This document shows, piece by piece, positions 49,219 to 60,918 of a stretch of DNA of 64,000 nt. The notes beneath the pieces were generated by a model. The model ran no database searches. It was not told the origin of the DNA and saw only the letters and a list, made by a program, of their open reading frames with translations. Made by a program: the position numbers and the translations under genes. The number at the start of each line of letters is the position of its first letter. Position 1 is the stretch's first letter. Source of the DNA: Malachius bipustulatus (lineage: Eukaryota; Arthropoda; Insecta; Coleoptera; Melyridae); assembly GCA_910589415.1 (NCBI GenBank), contig OU342630.1:61934186-61998185 (forward strand), given 5' to 3'.

Positions 49219-49325
49219 GCACTTTACCGTTATCGGTAAGTCAGAGGTCTTTGGTCAGGTGGAAAAAAAAAAGAAACAAAAACCTACCCTGATCAAAGAC
49301 CTGACTTACCGGTGAGTTTTAGTGC
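49219..49325. mobile_element. 107-bp foldback MITE
   Basis: The terminal arms pair over about 40 bases with a few mismatches (ATCGGTAAGTCAGAGGTCTT against AAGACCTGACTTACCGGTGA) around an A-rich centre. It begins GCACT and ends AGTGC. Non-coding. Confidence 0.75.
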
Positions 49326-51251
49326 GAAAAAAAAAATAAATATACCCATCGCATAAATAAACAGCTCCCGTTATGGTTGCTTATATTTGTTTTAAAACTG
49401 GGACAACATGTTTGAAATATAACTATGTATAATGTGTATCGCCATATTCATTATTGTATATTACTTTTCTATTGACGTTCGTTGACGTTTCATGTTTCTG
49501 CTGTAGGTATAGTAAAAAAATAATACATCAAGTATTCATATTATTTATTTATTTTTTCAATTTTATTTAACGTAGAAAATCGAAATTTCTGTCAAATCTG
49601 GCAACGTAGCCATTCAAGAGCATGCAAATAACTCAACGGTATTTAGAAATTCCTTCGCCCAATTGAGCTCAGAGATTATAAGGACACCCGTAGAGTAGAA
49701 GAGAAGGGTCACTCAGGTAATTTCGCCCAACTCGGAAACGCCGAGATATACAGTTTACATCTATTAGAACGAGATTGAGATAATTGATTACGTAATTATC
49801 TCGGTCATTATTTAGGAAAATATGTATCTCGGAAAAAATCGTTTTTGAATACGAGCGTGTGCCTATCTGATTTTTTTTCTTATAATATTCTTACACCACC
49901 TGTAAGTAATTATTATTATTATTTATTAAAAAATAAACGTTATTCAAGCTATGAAATTCTCATTGATGGTGTAAGTTAAGTAATAAAAAGTTAGATAAGA
50001 CTTAATATACAAATACCTAATACCCAATAGGAAACAATAATAAATAACTATAATAATAATAATAAAAATAATAATTAAGCTTGCCGTGGAATATAAAACT
50101 TTTTGATTTGATAAGGAACTAGGTACTAAGTAGATAATAAATAATCACTGGAACTGTTTGATTTAAAATTATTTCAAACTGTAGCTCTGGTTTTAGTAAA
50201 GTGGCCCTCAAGAAAATCAGATAATGTTATAAGATACCGAAACGGGAGAATATAATCGTAATCAATCCGTAGATAATTCACGCGCGGTATAATATGAGAT
50301 TTCTCTATCATTTCTCTATCATTTATTAATGATAGATAAATTTCAAGAATAAAAATAATTCATAATAAATAGTAATAATAATATTAAATTATTAATGAAC
50401 AATAAATAAACTAAATTAGTGAAGACGGGTGGGATTCACCCGTCGGAAAAGACAATAATAATAAAAATAATAATAATTACTCGTGGTCGACGCTCGTCGC
50501 TCGTAATCTTCGGTGTAAAATTAGAACAATTTATTTATTTTTACACGCACCGCAATTTATTAAACAAGAGATGAAAAAGTGCTCATTAAAGAGGAGTTAT
50601 CGCCGGAGCAAAGACGTCATCCCGAAAACAACACGAATAATTACACATATAGGTACGTATATTAGTCAGTACGAGCGAGCGAGAAAACAACAATCGTCAT
50701 TGTTGCTCTCGATAGTTTCACGACGCGCTCTGTTTCGGGAAACTCTATTAATTAAATTTAAAAATAAACACCATTCCCCATTTAGTGAAGTCAAATTAGA
50801 TTTCTACTTCGGAAAAATTGGCGGAAGAGGTAACTTTTTACTGAACATTTATTTGTGAGGATGTTAGAAGCAAGAAACAACACATAAAAAGTTATACCAA
50901 CTGTGTTATCAATCTCTTCCAGAAAAAAACTAATTGACATTCGAAAGAATAGGCAATTTTACATGAAAAATGTATACATATAAAAAAAATTCTAAAATGA
51001 AAACTGTAAGCCTCGCTGTGAGCTGATGAATTTTTTATCTAACGGCCAAAAATGGGAAACAGGCCAACGCTCCAGGGGCGCACGGCAACGAGCGCGCTGC
51101 ACTAAATTCGTTATAACTTTTGATCTAATCCATTAAATTGAGCTCATCAAAATTTAAACAGGAGAACAATCTTGCAGCTAACAAGATATCATGTTTTCAA
51201 ATGTGAAAAATATATTTAAGTATACAAGAATAGGACGTATAGGTAAAAAGT
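49326..51251. other. Very AT-rich unique sequence
   Basis: Long AATAAT-type stretches (49900-50470) and no recognisable gene. A plus frame of 95 codons at 50571-50858 has no motif and no splice context, so it is not called. Confidence 0.4.
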
Positions 51252-53809
51252 ACGAATATGAACTTAGCGAAACACTTTCAACAAATCGACGCGCGCATAG
51301 TGCCATTATTTGCCGTTTTTTTGCCGTTAATTAATTGTGCAAAAAAAAAATTGCCGCTCTTATTTTTTTTAAAATACAGGGTGTTTCGCTAACTTCACGT
51401 GAAGTTAGCGAAGCAGTTTCTGCAAATGATTTGCAAATCGCCGCGCGATAGTTGAATCATTTGCCGTTTTTTGCCGTTAATTAGTTGTGCAAAAAAAAAA
51501 ATTGCCGCTCTTATTTTTTAAAAAATACAGGGTGTTTCGCTAACTTCACGTGAATTTAGCGAAGCACTTTCTGCAAATGAATAGCAAATCGAGGCGTGAG
51601 AGCTGAATCATTTGCCGTTTTTTTGCCGTTAATTAGTTGTGTAAACAAAAATTATTTTCTAGTTCTTATTAAAAAAAAAAAAAAAAAATTCATTAAAAAA
51701 AACTAAAAAAAGAGTGTTTAACTGTGGCCAAGTATGCATGGAGACAGCGAAGCATATATTTATAAAATGAAAACAGCAAACAGTTCTGGCCGTTAATTTC
51801 TGCCCAAACAAAAAATCACACTGCTTGATAAACGGTTTTTAGGGTGTCTCGCTAACTTTCATTGGCACTAAGCTTAAACATTGTTTTTTTTTTTTTTAAT
51901 TAATGAAAATATATAGCGGCAAATTCCAAAAAGGTGCGAATAATTAAAACAGCCCTAGCGGCTAATTCCTGCACAAAAAAATATCAAAATGATTGATATA
52001 CAAAGGGGTTTTAGGGAGTGTCTTTACTAATTTTCGTCCGCTCTGAAATTGAATGTTTTTTTTTTAATGAAAATATATAACGGCAAAATCCAAAAAGGTG
52101 TGAATAATTAAAATAGCCCTAGCGGCTAATTCCTACACAAAAAAATATCAAAATGATTGATATACAAAGAGGTTTTAGGGAGTGTCTTTACTAATTTTCG
52201 TCCGCTCTGAAATTGATGTTTTTTTTTAATGAAAATATATAACGGCAAAATCCAAAAAGGAGTGAATAATTAAAACAGCCCTAGCGGCTAATTCCTGCAC
52301 AAAAAAATATCAAAATGTTTGATATACAAAGGGGTTTTAGGGAGTGTCTTTACTAATTTTCGTCCGCTCTGAAATTGATGTTTTTTTTTTTTTAATGAAA
52401 ATATATAACGGCAAAATCCAAAAAGGTGTGAATAATTAAAACAGCCCTAGCGGCTAATTCCTGCACAAAAAAATATCAAAATGATTGATATACAAAGGGG
52501 TTTTAGGGAGTGTCTTTACTAATTTTCGTCCGCTCTGAAATTGCATGTTTTTTTTTTAAATGAAAATATATAACTAAAATAAATAATTAAATGAATGACA
52601 CTTCGAGCAATATATTAGATAATCATTAGGTAATTTTATGTTAGGTATGTTTTGTTCAATTACTTATGTTTTGTTATGTGTTGAATAGTTTTCTTGACAA
52701 TAAAATTATTTAATTTTCACTTCGGATATGAGATGTCAAACTGACAAGTAAGTCCAAAAATTAGTTTATTTAAATTTCAAAGCTACCTTCACAATTTTAA
52801 TAAATGAAATTTTTTAATTGCAAAAAAAAAACAATTGCAAATATCTCAAAAACGGACGCCTCTGGGCAAATTAAACAAGTATGGCTTTTTTATTGTAAAA
52901 AGACCGTTGATTCAGAAAAAAGTAATAAGACATCAAAAAACCTAGCCCTTACTTTTTTAAAGAGTGAAAAGTGTCAAACGACCCCTGTTTCTACGCCACT
53001 GGCTTATTGAAATAAACCGAAAATTTTTCTGATTATTGCTCTTTATAACTTGTTGTTACACACAAAAAATTGTCTCAGTTGGGTTATTGTTTCAACAAAT
53101 ATTAACAAAAGAGTGGTCTGTCGGTCGACTCTTTAACACCCTGTATCTCATCAATAAAGCCTTTTCGAAAAAAAAATTTCCTACATTTTCGTATTTTTTT
53201 AACTTTATCTACAAGTCCTCCAATTTATGGTACTCCATTTAGAAACACCTCTTATATATTCTCATTTAAAAAAAAAACATTCAATTTCAGAGCGGACGAA
53301 AATTAGTAAAGACACTCCCTAAAACCCCTTTGTATATCAATCATTTTGATACTTTTTTGTGCAGGAATTAGCCGCTAGGGGTGTTTTAATTATTCGCACC
53401 TTTTTGGAATTTGCCGCTATATATTTTCATTAATTAAAAAAAAAAAAACAATGTTTAAGCTTAGTGCCAATGAAAGTTAGCGAGACACCCTAAAAACCGT
53501 TTATCAAGCAGTGTGATTTTTTGTTTGGGCAGAAATTAACGGCCAGAACTGTTTGCTGTTTTCATTTTATAAATATATGCTTCGCTGTCTCCATGCATAC
53601 TTGGCCACAGTTAAACACTCTTTTTTTAGTTTTTTTTAATGAATTTTTTTTTTTTTTTTAATAAGAACTAGAAAATAATTTTTGTTTACACAACTAATTA
53701 ACGGCAAAAAAACGGCAAATGATTCAGCTCTCACGCCTCGATTTGCTATTCATTTGCAGAAAGTGCTTCGCTAAATTCACGTGAAGTTAGCGAAACACCC
53801 TGTATTTTG
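51252..53809. mobile_element. Foldback-like element FB2, right end truncated
   Basis: The left arm (from ACGAATATGAACTTAGCG) repeats FB1 almost base for base, including the outer units. The inner array has only four units. The right arm (53253-53809) is the inverted copy, but stops at CCCTGTATTTT and lacks the outermost units and terminus. Between the arms is a 679-bp segment (52574-53252) absent from FB1. No target duplication can be expected because the right terminus is missing. Confidence 0.88.
52574..53252. other. Unique centre of FB2
   Basis: This segment lies exactly between the FB2 arms. It is AT-rich and contains CTACGCCACTGGC and CACCCTGTATCTC, words shared with ends of other TIR elements in the window. 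No protein is recognised. It may be a captured or nested transposon fragment. Confidence 0.6.
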
Positions 53810-53810
53810 G

Positions 53811-54071
53811 TTCGGGCGCGGCGGTCCTCATTCCTGACCACCTAGGTCCCCCAACCTCACTGTTTTAGACTATTACCCATGGGGCCATATGAAGCAGGAA
53901 GTCTAAAAAACGGAAGTAAGTACCAGAGAGGAGCTCAGGACGCGAATACTGGTAGTTGCTGATGAAATTAGAAACAACAGGCAAATAATTCAAAAAGAAA
54001 ACCAAAATTTATGGAAACGCTGCAGGCAATGTATTGAAGTTGGTAAAGGACATTTTGAGGACCGTTTATAA
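53811..54071 (+). pseudogene. C-terminal Tc1/mariner-like transposase relic
   Basis: One plus frame reads RGPHS, stop, PPRSPNLTVLDYYPWGHMKQ, EV, stop, KTEVSTREELRTRILVVADE, and near the end CRQCIEVGKGHFEDRL and a stop. It corresponds to the last part of the same insect transposase type as 36091-36600: the PPRSPDLTPLDY region and the C-terminal CIE.GGGHFE block. Two in-frame stops kill it. The N-terminal two thirds are missing and the relic starts right at the broken end of FB2. A CACCCTGTATA transposon end near 54599 may be its own 3' terminus. Confidence 0.85.
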
Positions 54072-56053
54072 CATTAATATTGATAACATTTAATTTACAC
54101 TGACATTTTTCCCACACAAACAAGTCAAAAAATAAATTTGAAGGAATTCAGACGAACATTAAGTAAAATATGTCTGCTCGAAAACGATAATTTACTGAGA
54201 AGTTTTACTTTGACATTTTTTTTTCGAGACGGTTTGGGTGTGCCGTTCAAATTGAGGAATGATTTCTATAGAGTTTTTTCTTATCTTTTCAAATTCGTAG
54301 ACAGTTTTTCAGTAGCACGGTCAGAAAATAAACTTTTTCAACAAAGACCATGGGGGCAAAAATTTTCAAGTCCGGTCCTGGATTTTTAATTAACTCAGAA
54401 TGCGGTTTTGATGAGTTTCCGGAATGCACCATTCCTAGTAAATTTCTACAAAATATCTCCAGCCGTTTCAGAAATATCACCTATCAAAGTTTTGTACCTG
54501 AGACATAAAACACCCTGTAACTTCTTAACCAATCACACAAAAAAAATTTCTTTTGTGGTTTTCGACCCGCCTTGAAGTCCGCTTATCACCATTGGTCTAT
54601 GTAAGGTCACTCATGAATCACCCTGTATATGTATAAAAAGATATTCGATGTTTATTTATTCATTTTTTTTTTGCTTTTTTGTAAAAAAAGAGATTTTTTT
54701 CAATTCTTTTTTCAAGTTATAGTTACCAGTTTGACTATAACGAACGATGATTTCTTTTACTATTTTTCTCACGTTCAGCGAGTCCACGCACTCGGAAATA
54801 AAAGAATGGTAAATAAATAAATAAATTATCACTTTATAAGTATAAATTCCTAAGTGAGCATTTCAACAGAATCAATTAATTAACGAATCCCGACCTAGAC
54901 AATGAAAAGTGAAAACGACGTGTATTATTATTATGTATTTAGTAAATTATTATTATTATTACTATTCATAATGCACTTACTTGTCACTTGTTTATAACAA
55001 ACACGAACGTTACCTATAACTCAACTTTTTCCTCGACTTTTTCATATTATGTACTAAAAACTTATATAAGTACTTAGCTAGCCTATTATTGTGTACCTAG
55101 ACCTATCTACATTACATCAGGTATATGTATAATTATGACATAAAATAAAATAAATACACAATACATGTGTATGTATGCATTGTCTTAGATATAATAATAC
55201 CTTGTCGGATTATTAAATATTATCTGTCAGGAATGAAATGAAATGACGGATGACGGTCAATGTCATCTGCCGCATAATCAGCAACTTGACGTTTTCTTCC
55301 ATAACAGTATGAATGCCAAATAAATCCCTCACTGACCTTGATCTCACCGCGCACTGCCGCCGGAGCGTATAAATAATAACCACATTAGTCGAGATTCCCC
55401 TTATTATGTATTAATTTATTCTTTCAACAAAATATTATTTTAATGAAGAAAAATGTTTTTTTCTTAAATAAAAAAGTGAGATTTAGGTAAAAACCTCGTC
55501 CCCTGCCACTTGGATGGTCCAAGTGATCAAGTGAATAATGGAAATTTTCTCCGCGAGAAAAGACGCTATTTTCTCTACGATTTCATTAGGTCATTAGACA
55601 GGACATGTGTGCGTCCTATTAGCAAGGACAAGGCGCTATGGCGTTCATTTCACGCTGTCTCACTTCCAACTCTAGGAGTTTTGCTACCCTACTCGTCTCG
55701 TTTCCGGTTGGAATGTATGCTGAGTCGATAAAATAGACCAGCATTAAGTTAAAAAAACAAGACCGCGATTGAGTGCGATCGTGCTACTTCGTTTACGATA
55801 ACATGTGTTGTAGCGCAACTAGGTAAATAAATGTAAATAAGCTGTTCATAAATGGCAAAAAAGAACCTTAAAGTTTTCTTTTTTTAAAGCACGCGCGGGG
55901 GGGGGGGGGGGGGGTAAATAATTATTGATTATTATTGAGAGCCTGCGGAAAGAGGAAAAGTTTGACAATTACAAATTTTTGACAAACCATTCAACAAAGT
56001 GTGTTTCTTAATTTTGAACCGATTGCCACCTGTCTGAGATATAAATTTATCTA
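54072..56053. other. Transposon tail, then AT-rich unique sequence
   Basis: Up to about 54615 the sequence is probably the non-coding tail of the transposase relic, ending in CACCCTGTATA. Beyond this is AT-rich sequence with TTATTA runs. No gene is recognised. Confidence 0.4.
55897..55914. repeat. Poly-G run (18)
   Basis: Eighteen consecutive G residues, an unusual homopolymer for this AT-rich window and a likely place for assembly or sequencing error. Confidence 0.95.
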
Positions 56054-57560
56054 CAGGATGTTTGGTAACTGGACAGCCAAAATCGAAAGCAACGTATAAA
56101 ATCACATTTTAAACATAAAAGAAAGAATAACTTTTTTCAAGATAAGGCCTCGTTTAGGAGGTACGTATTTCCAAAAATGTAAAATTTTACGTACCTAGAA
56201 ACTTCTTGTACATACAGTTCTACATAATTATGGAAAAATCGAGCGAAATATTTCTTAAATGGAGTCTGATACGAAAAAAACCTATTCCATCTTTTATGTT
56301 TAAAATACGATTTTATGCATGACGTTTGATTTTAGCAGTCCAGTTACTGAAAAATTAAAATTATATCTCTTTTCACAGCAGCCTTAGTTTTACACTTTTG
56401 GAGATATTTCCTAAACGAGGCCTGATCTCGAAAAAAGTTATTCTCTCTTTTATGCCTTAAATACGATTTTATACATGACCTTCGATTTTGGTTGTCTAGT
56501 TACTGAAAAATGAAAATTTTATCTTTTTTCAAAGCAGCCTTAGTTTTACATTTTTTGAGATATTTCCTAAACGAGACCTGATCTTGATAAGAGTAATTCT
56601 CTCTTTTATGCTTAAAATGCAATTTTATACATGACGTTCGATTTTGGCTCTCCAGTTACTGAAAAATAAAAATTATATCTTTTTTCACAGCAGCCTTAGT
56701 TTTATATTTTTGGAGATATTTCCTAAACGAGGCCTAATCTTGAAAAAAGTTAGTCTCTCTGTTATGTTTAAATTTTAAAATGCAATTTTATACGTGACGA
56801 TCGATTTTGGCGGTCCAGTTCATGAAAAATAAAAATTATATCGTTTTTGACAGCAGCATTAGTTTTACATTTTTTGATATATTTCCTAACCGAGGCCTAG
56901 GTAATCTTGGAAAAAGTTATTCTCTCTTTTGTGCTCAAAATACGATTTTATACAAGGCATTTGATTTTGAATGTCCAGTTACTGTAAAATAAAAATTATA
57001 TCTTTTTTCACAGCAGCCTTAGTTTTATATTTTTGGAGATATTTCCTAAACGAGACCCAATCTTGAAAAAAGTTATTCTCTCTTTTGTGCTCAAAATACG
57101 ATTTTATACATGACGTTTGATTTTGGATGTCCAGTTACTGAAAAATTAAAATTATATCTTTTTTCACGGCAGCCTTAGTTTTATATTTTTGGAGATATTT
57201 CCTAAACGAGGCCCAATCTTGAAAAAAGTTATTCTCTCTTTTGTGCTTAAAATGAAATTTTATACATGACGTTCGATTTTGGTTGCCCAGTTACTGAAAA
57301 CGATAATTATATCTCTTTTCACAGCAGCCTTAGTTTTACATTTTTGGAGATATTTCCTAAACGCTTTTGTGTTCAAAATACCGTTTTATACAAGACATTT
57401 GATTTTGAATGTCCAGTTATAAAATTCGATTTTATACATGACGTTTAATTTTGGCTGTCCAGTTGGTGAAAAATAAAATTTTTATGTTTTTTCAAAGCAG
57501 CCTTAGTATTACATTTTTGGAGATATTTTCTAAACGAGGTTTTCTAATCTTGAAAAATTA
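56054..57560. repeat. Inverted-plus-tandem array, about 157-bp units
   Basis: One unit in reverse orientation at the left (from CAGGATGTTTGGTAACTGGA, 56054-56200) is followed by about eight direct units. Each carries AGCAGCCTTAGTTTTA, GGAGATATTTCCTAAACGAG, ATCTTGAAAAAAGTTATTCT and ATTTTGGCTGTCCAGTTACT. Starts of AGCAGCC lie at 56377, 56533, 56689, 56852, 57012, 57168 (as GGCAGCC), 57323 and 57496. Short in-frame stretches are repeat artefacts. Confidence 0.9.
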
Positions 57561-58272
57561 AGTAAAAATAAGTACCTACCTGTCTTAAAGGTTGGTATAC
57601 CTAATAATTATTATGTAAATTATTAAATAAAAGTTTTATTAATCATTTTTTTAAATAAAAAAACTCAATCTTATCAAAATAATAGTCTCGTTAATATTGC
57701 ACATGCGCATTATTATTATTAGTTTATTACTGAAGCTCGTATTTTAGGTTCACCCAGTATGTATATCGAATTCCATCTATAGAATGTTACGTTATACGAC
57801 ATAAAATGACAAAAAAACCGTTTCGAAAAAGCAACAGTTTTTCTAGTTTTTCCTCGAGTTTTTCATTAAGCAAGGTTGGATTCGGATTCTATCCAATTAA
57901 ATTGTTGTTTTTTTACTAAATAGTAAGACGTGCCTTATTTATTGCAAACCATAATAAGTAATGATAGCATAGCAAGCAAAAAACAAGCAATGTTTACATT
58001 TACATGTATAATGAGATCAAAGGAAAAAACCGCTGTTTAATGAGGTAGACAGGCTTCAGGTAAAAGACACTTTTTTCATTTGCCCGCTCATCAGATTCAA
58101 GTTATCTGGACTTTCTCTTGTGGGTTCATCTCAACAAAAGGTACATTCAAAAGTACAGGTTCGATTTTTTGCCTAAAATGTAGACTGTAATAATAGGCAA
58201 AAAAAGTATGTTTGGTTGATATTTTTCTTTGTTTACAGGGAAATCCCGTTGAAAAATGAACATTAGATACTA
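57561..58272. other. AT-rich sequence
   Basis: No recognisable gene; probably partly the upstream remains of the transposon whose transposase C-terminus follows. Confidence 0.35.
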
Positions 58273-58449
58273 GAAGTAAATTTCGCCAAGGGAACTTTGA
58301 GAGGGTCTCTGGAAGAGTTGCATTGACGCATTGTTGAAGAATGCCACCAAATTACGCTTACACCACAGGTCCTTCGAAATGTAAGGCAACGTTTCCAGCA
58401 GAATTTGCTGAACTATATAAAAAAATCTCTTGTGGCATTGAAAAATTGA
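58273..58449 (+). pseudogene. C-terminal transposase relic, second Tc1/mariner-like copy
   Basis: The plus frame reads GSLEELH, stop, RIVEECHQITLTPQVLRNVR, QRFQQNLLNYI and ends at a stop. It resembles the extreme C-terminal helical segment (eeLk.RI..E...I.pe.l.nVr..f..Rl) of the same transposase type as at 53811. The conserved upstream DDE part is absent. A CGCCCTGTA end near 58797-58805 may be its 3' terminus. Confidence 0.65.
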
Positions 58450-58965
58450 TGTTTTTTCCTTTTTCTCCATCTCTTCCTTTTTTTTTCTGAGGGCAGACTG
58501 AACAATAACAATTAATTATCTTTCTTTCATTCATCGATTTAAAAGAAGATAGAATTAATAAATCTTACGGAAAGCAAACGGTTGGATTTGATTTTTTTTA
58601 TCATTTAGTATTCAGGGCAAACGGGCTTTTAAATACAATCACCTCAGTTGTAGTAGCCGTTATAGCCATAATAGTGACCATAACAAAACAACCATGATAG
58701 CGACCAGTGAAGTGCGATGTTTTATTAAAAATTATTCTCTCCGCATATTTCCGAAGAAAAGGAAGCAATAACTGTCAAGAAAACCGTTCATCGAATCGCC
58801 CTGTAATTTAGGTCAAACCCTACATTTCTGTTCCTTATGATGATAAGAAGGAGTAGCCAGAGGCTAGAGCCACCTCCGCCAAGGGGATGAACTTGGCTGG
58901 TATAATTTGTTACCTTAAGACTAGCCTTAAGATACGTCCCCCTCGATAAAAAAATTGACCTGTTT

Positions 58966-58998
58966 CGGCGTTTTACGTGCACGTCTTCACTTCTTCAG
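58966..58998 (-). other. CTGAAGA...GAAAC...GUC motif
   Basis: On the minus strand CTGAAGA is followed after a spacer by GAAACAGGTC, which resembles the hammerhead core boxes with a GUC site. Helix I pairing is not convincing, so this is only an echo of 35576-35615. Confidence 0.2.
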
Positions 58999-60633
58999 TT
59001 TCCAAGTTATTAGGCCTGTTTCTCTTTCGTTGGACCATCCTGTATACAGGTAGGTACCCAACAGGGTTCGAAAAAATCATGATTTTTTTATAAAAATCAA
59101 AAATCAATGATTTTAATTAAAAAAATCAAAAAAAATCGTGATTTTTTTGATTTATTTGATTTTTTTGATTTCTTTATTTTTTTAATTTCTAATAATGTGG
59201 TATGATCTATTTTCCGCTCTTTTACGCTCTCACATCAGATATGTGAGAAGTTTTTGCTTCATATTTTCGTTAAGGCTAACAAGTGGTCGCCACACCATGA
59301 ATTTTGCGTTTTCTCTAGTATTTTTTTTCTTCACTTTTGGTTTTGTTGAATTATATAATTTAAAAATAATAAAATTAAATTAAAGAATTGAAACAAATTT
59401 ATTTACCAGAATAAGTTAAAATTCAGAAAAGTTAGAAACATTTTTTATGAATTCTACTTATGAAGAATTCTTTAGGGGGCCGAAGTATCACAAAAAGCCC
59501 TCCAAACCCTCTCACTATTCAAGAACACATAATAAATAATAAAAAAGGACAAATATTCTTGTTCCTTTATATTTTTTATTTCCAAGTTCATGGTCCAGCT
59601 AAGTGAGATCAAAAGAAAGATGCAGGAGACGAAATATAGATAACTGATACAATAATTTGTTGTTTCCCTAATAACCTACTGCATCTATTCAGACTTCAGC
59701 AGGAATACATAAATTATGATCACCCTTTGAAGGTTTCAAGTTTCAAAAGAAAGCAATAAAATATGTTTTCAATGTTTCCATCAATAATAATTACTATCTG
59801 AGGTTTATGGTACCCTTCACCCTTCTATATAAAATTGTGTGATTTTTGTGGCACCAATTAAAATTTAATATAGTGAAATGGATCGCACCTAGGTAGGATT
59901 ATAAGTTATTTCCTTCGCCTCATTAAATCAGCTCAAACCGAAAAAGCAAATAGTGCGAGATTAGGTACGTAAATACCTGAAGGTAAAATTGTTAGAAAAT
60001 TCAAACACAGCCACCCGCCGTTACATCAAGTAAACGATCCCGCCAGCACATTAAATATTCATAAAACAAAATCGCTCCAGCTAGCCACAATTCAGTCCTT
60101 CGAGAAAGCGGCAACGGCGAGGGCAAACCTTTGCCAGATGTTAGGGCAGACACTGTCGGTCCGCGTGATGAAATAATAGGTGACCTACATACAAAAACGG
60201 ATGGAAAGAAACAGACCGTGTGAAGGAATGTGAAATCAGAATTTAAACAATAAGCCTTCGCAAAGACAAAAGTAACTCAGTAGTTATTACACCTACGACA
60301 ATGAAAAGTTCACCAATCGATAGGGCGAATTAATAAACCCCAATAGCCGGAAAAGCACCCCGGTACCTAAACGGCCAGTAAAGGAAAACGCGAAGTGAAA
60401 GTTGTGTCGGTGTAATTAAAATAACTAGACACAATGAGAAGTACCTAAACGCGTCGGCCGATTTGAAGGAAAATTTAGATAATGCAGGTTTAGGACAAGT
60501 CAGTAAAGTAGCCGCGAGGTCAAATCGCTAAGTCCAGTAATAAGGAAAATACGATTAAGGACTAAATCACGGCAGGAGAGAAGAGTCAATAAGGTTCATT
60601 ATTGCGCGGTGTTTAGAAATCGGGCGACTGCTT

Positions 60634-60645
60634 CTATAAAAGCAG
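60634..60645 (+). promoter_or_regulatory. TATA-box-like motif
   Basis: CTATAAAAGCAG is identical to the 12-mer at 39074-39085, again directly upstream of a structured, GC-richer stretch. A start near 60665 would be expected if it is used. Confidence 0.45.
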
Positions 60646-60700
60646 ACGTCCTGCCGCTGCTCCAGGCAGATGAGATCAGCTTTCGAGCAGGTCACGTCTG
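60643..60700 (+). other. Compact multi-stem structure
   Basis: CAGACGT (60643-60649) pairs with ACGTCTG (60694-60700). Inside, CTGCC (60651-60655) pairs with GGCAG (60665-60669), and GCT-TTCG-AGC (60679-60688) forms a TTCG-capped stem. It is read by eye; no energy was calculated. Confidence 0.45.
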
Positions 60701-60709
60701 ACTCCATAA

Positions 60710-60918
60710 CCCTTTGGCGTAAACCCGACGAGAAGGCGTTTAGTGAACTCTCGGTCGCCCAATCCTTATCTAAACCAAACCCTTTGGACGTAAACCCGAC
60801 GAGAAGGCGTTTAGTGAACTCTCGGTCGCCCAATCCTTATCTAAACCCAACCCTTTGGACGTAAACCCGACGAGAAGGCGTTTAGCGAACTCTCGGTCGC
60901 CCAATTCTTATCTAAACT
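60710..60918 (+). repeat. Three tandem 70/71-bp repeats
   Basis: Units start with CCCTTTGG at 60710, 60780 and 60851. Each contains an identical stem, CGACGAGA with TCTCGGTCG (one bulge), closing over GGCGTTTAGTGAAC. The third unit has one change in the loop (TTTAGCGAA). Apparent overlapping frames on both strands come from the repetition. Confidence 0.95.

Noticed and set aside
55897..55914. Poly-G run as a G-quadruplex regulatory element
   Set aside because: A single homopolymer is more simply a replication-slippage or sequencing feature; nothing around it suggests a promoter.
60567..60864. Overlapping frames of 64 and 88 codons on opposite strands with internal repetition
   Set aside because: They are produced by the 70/71-bp tandem repeats; both strands are open, and no motif is present.
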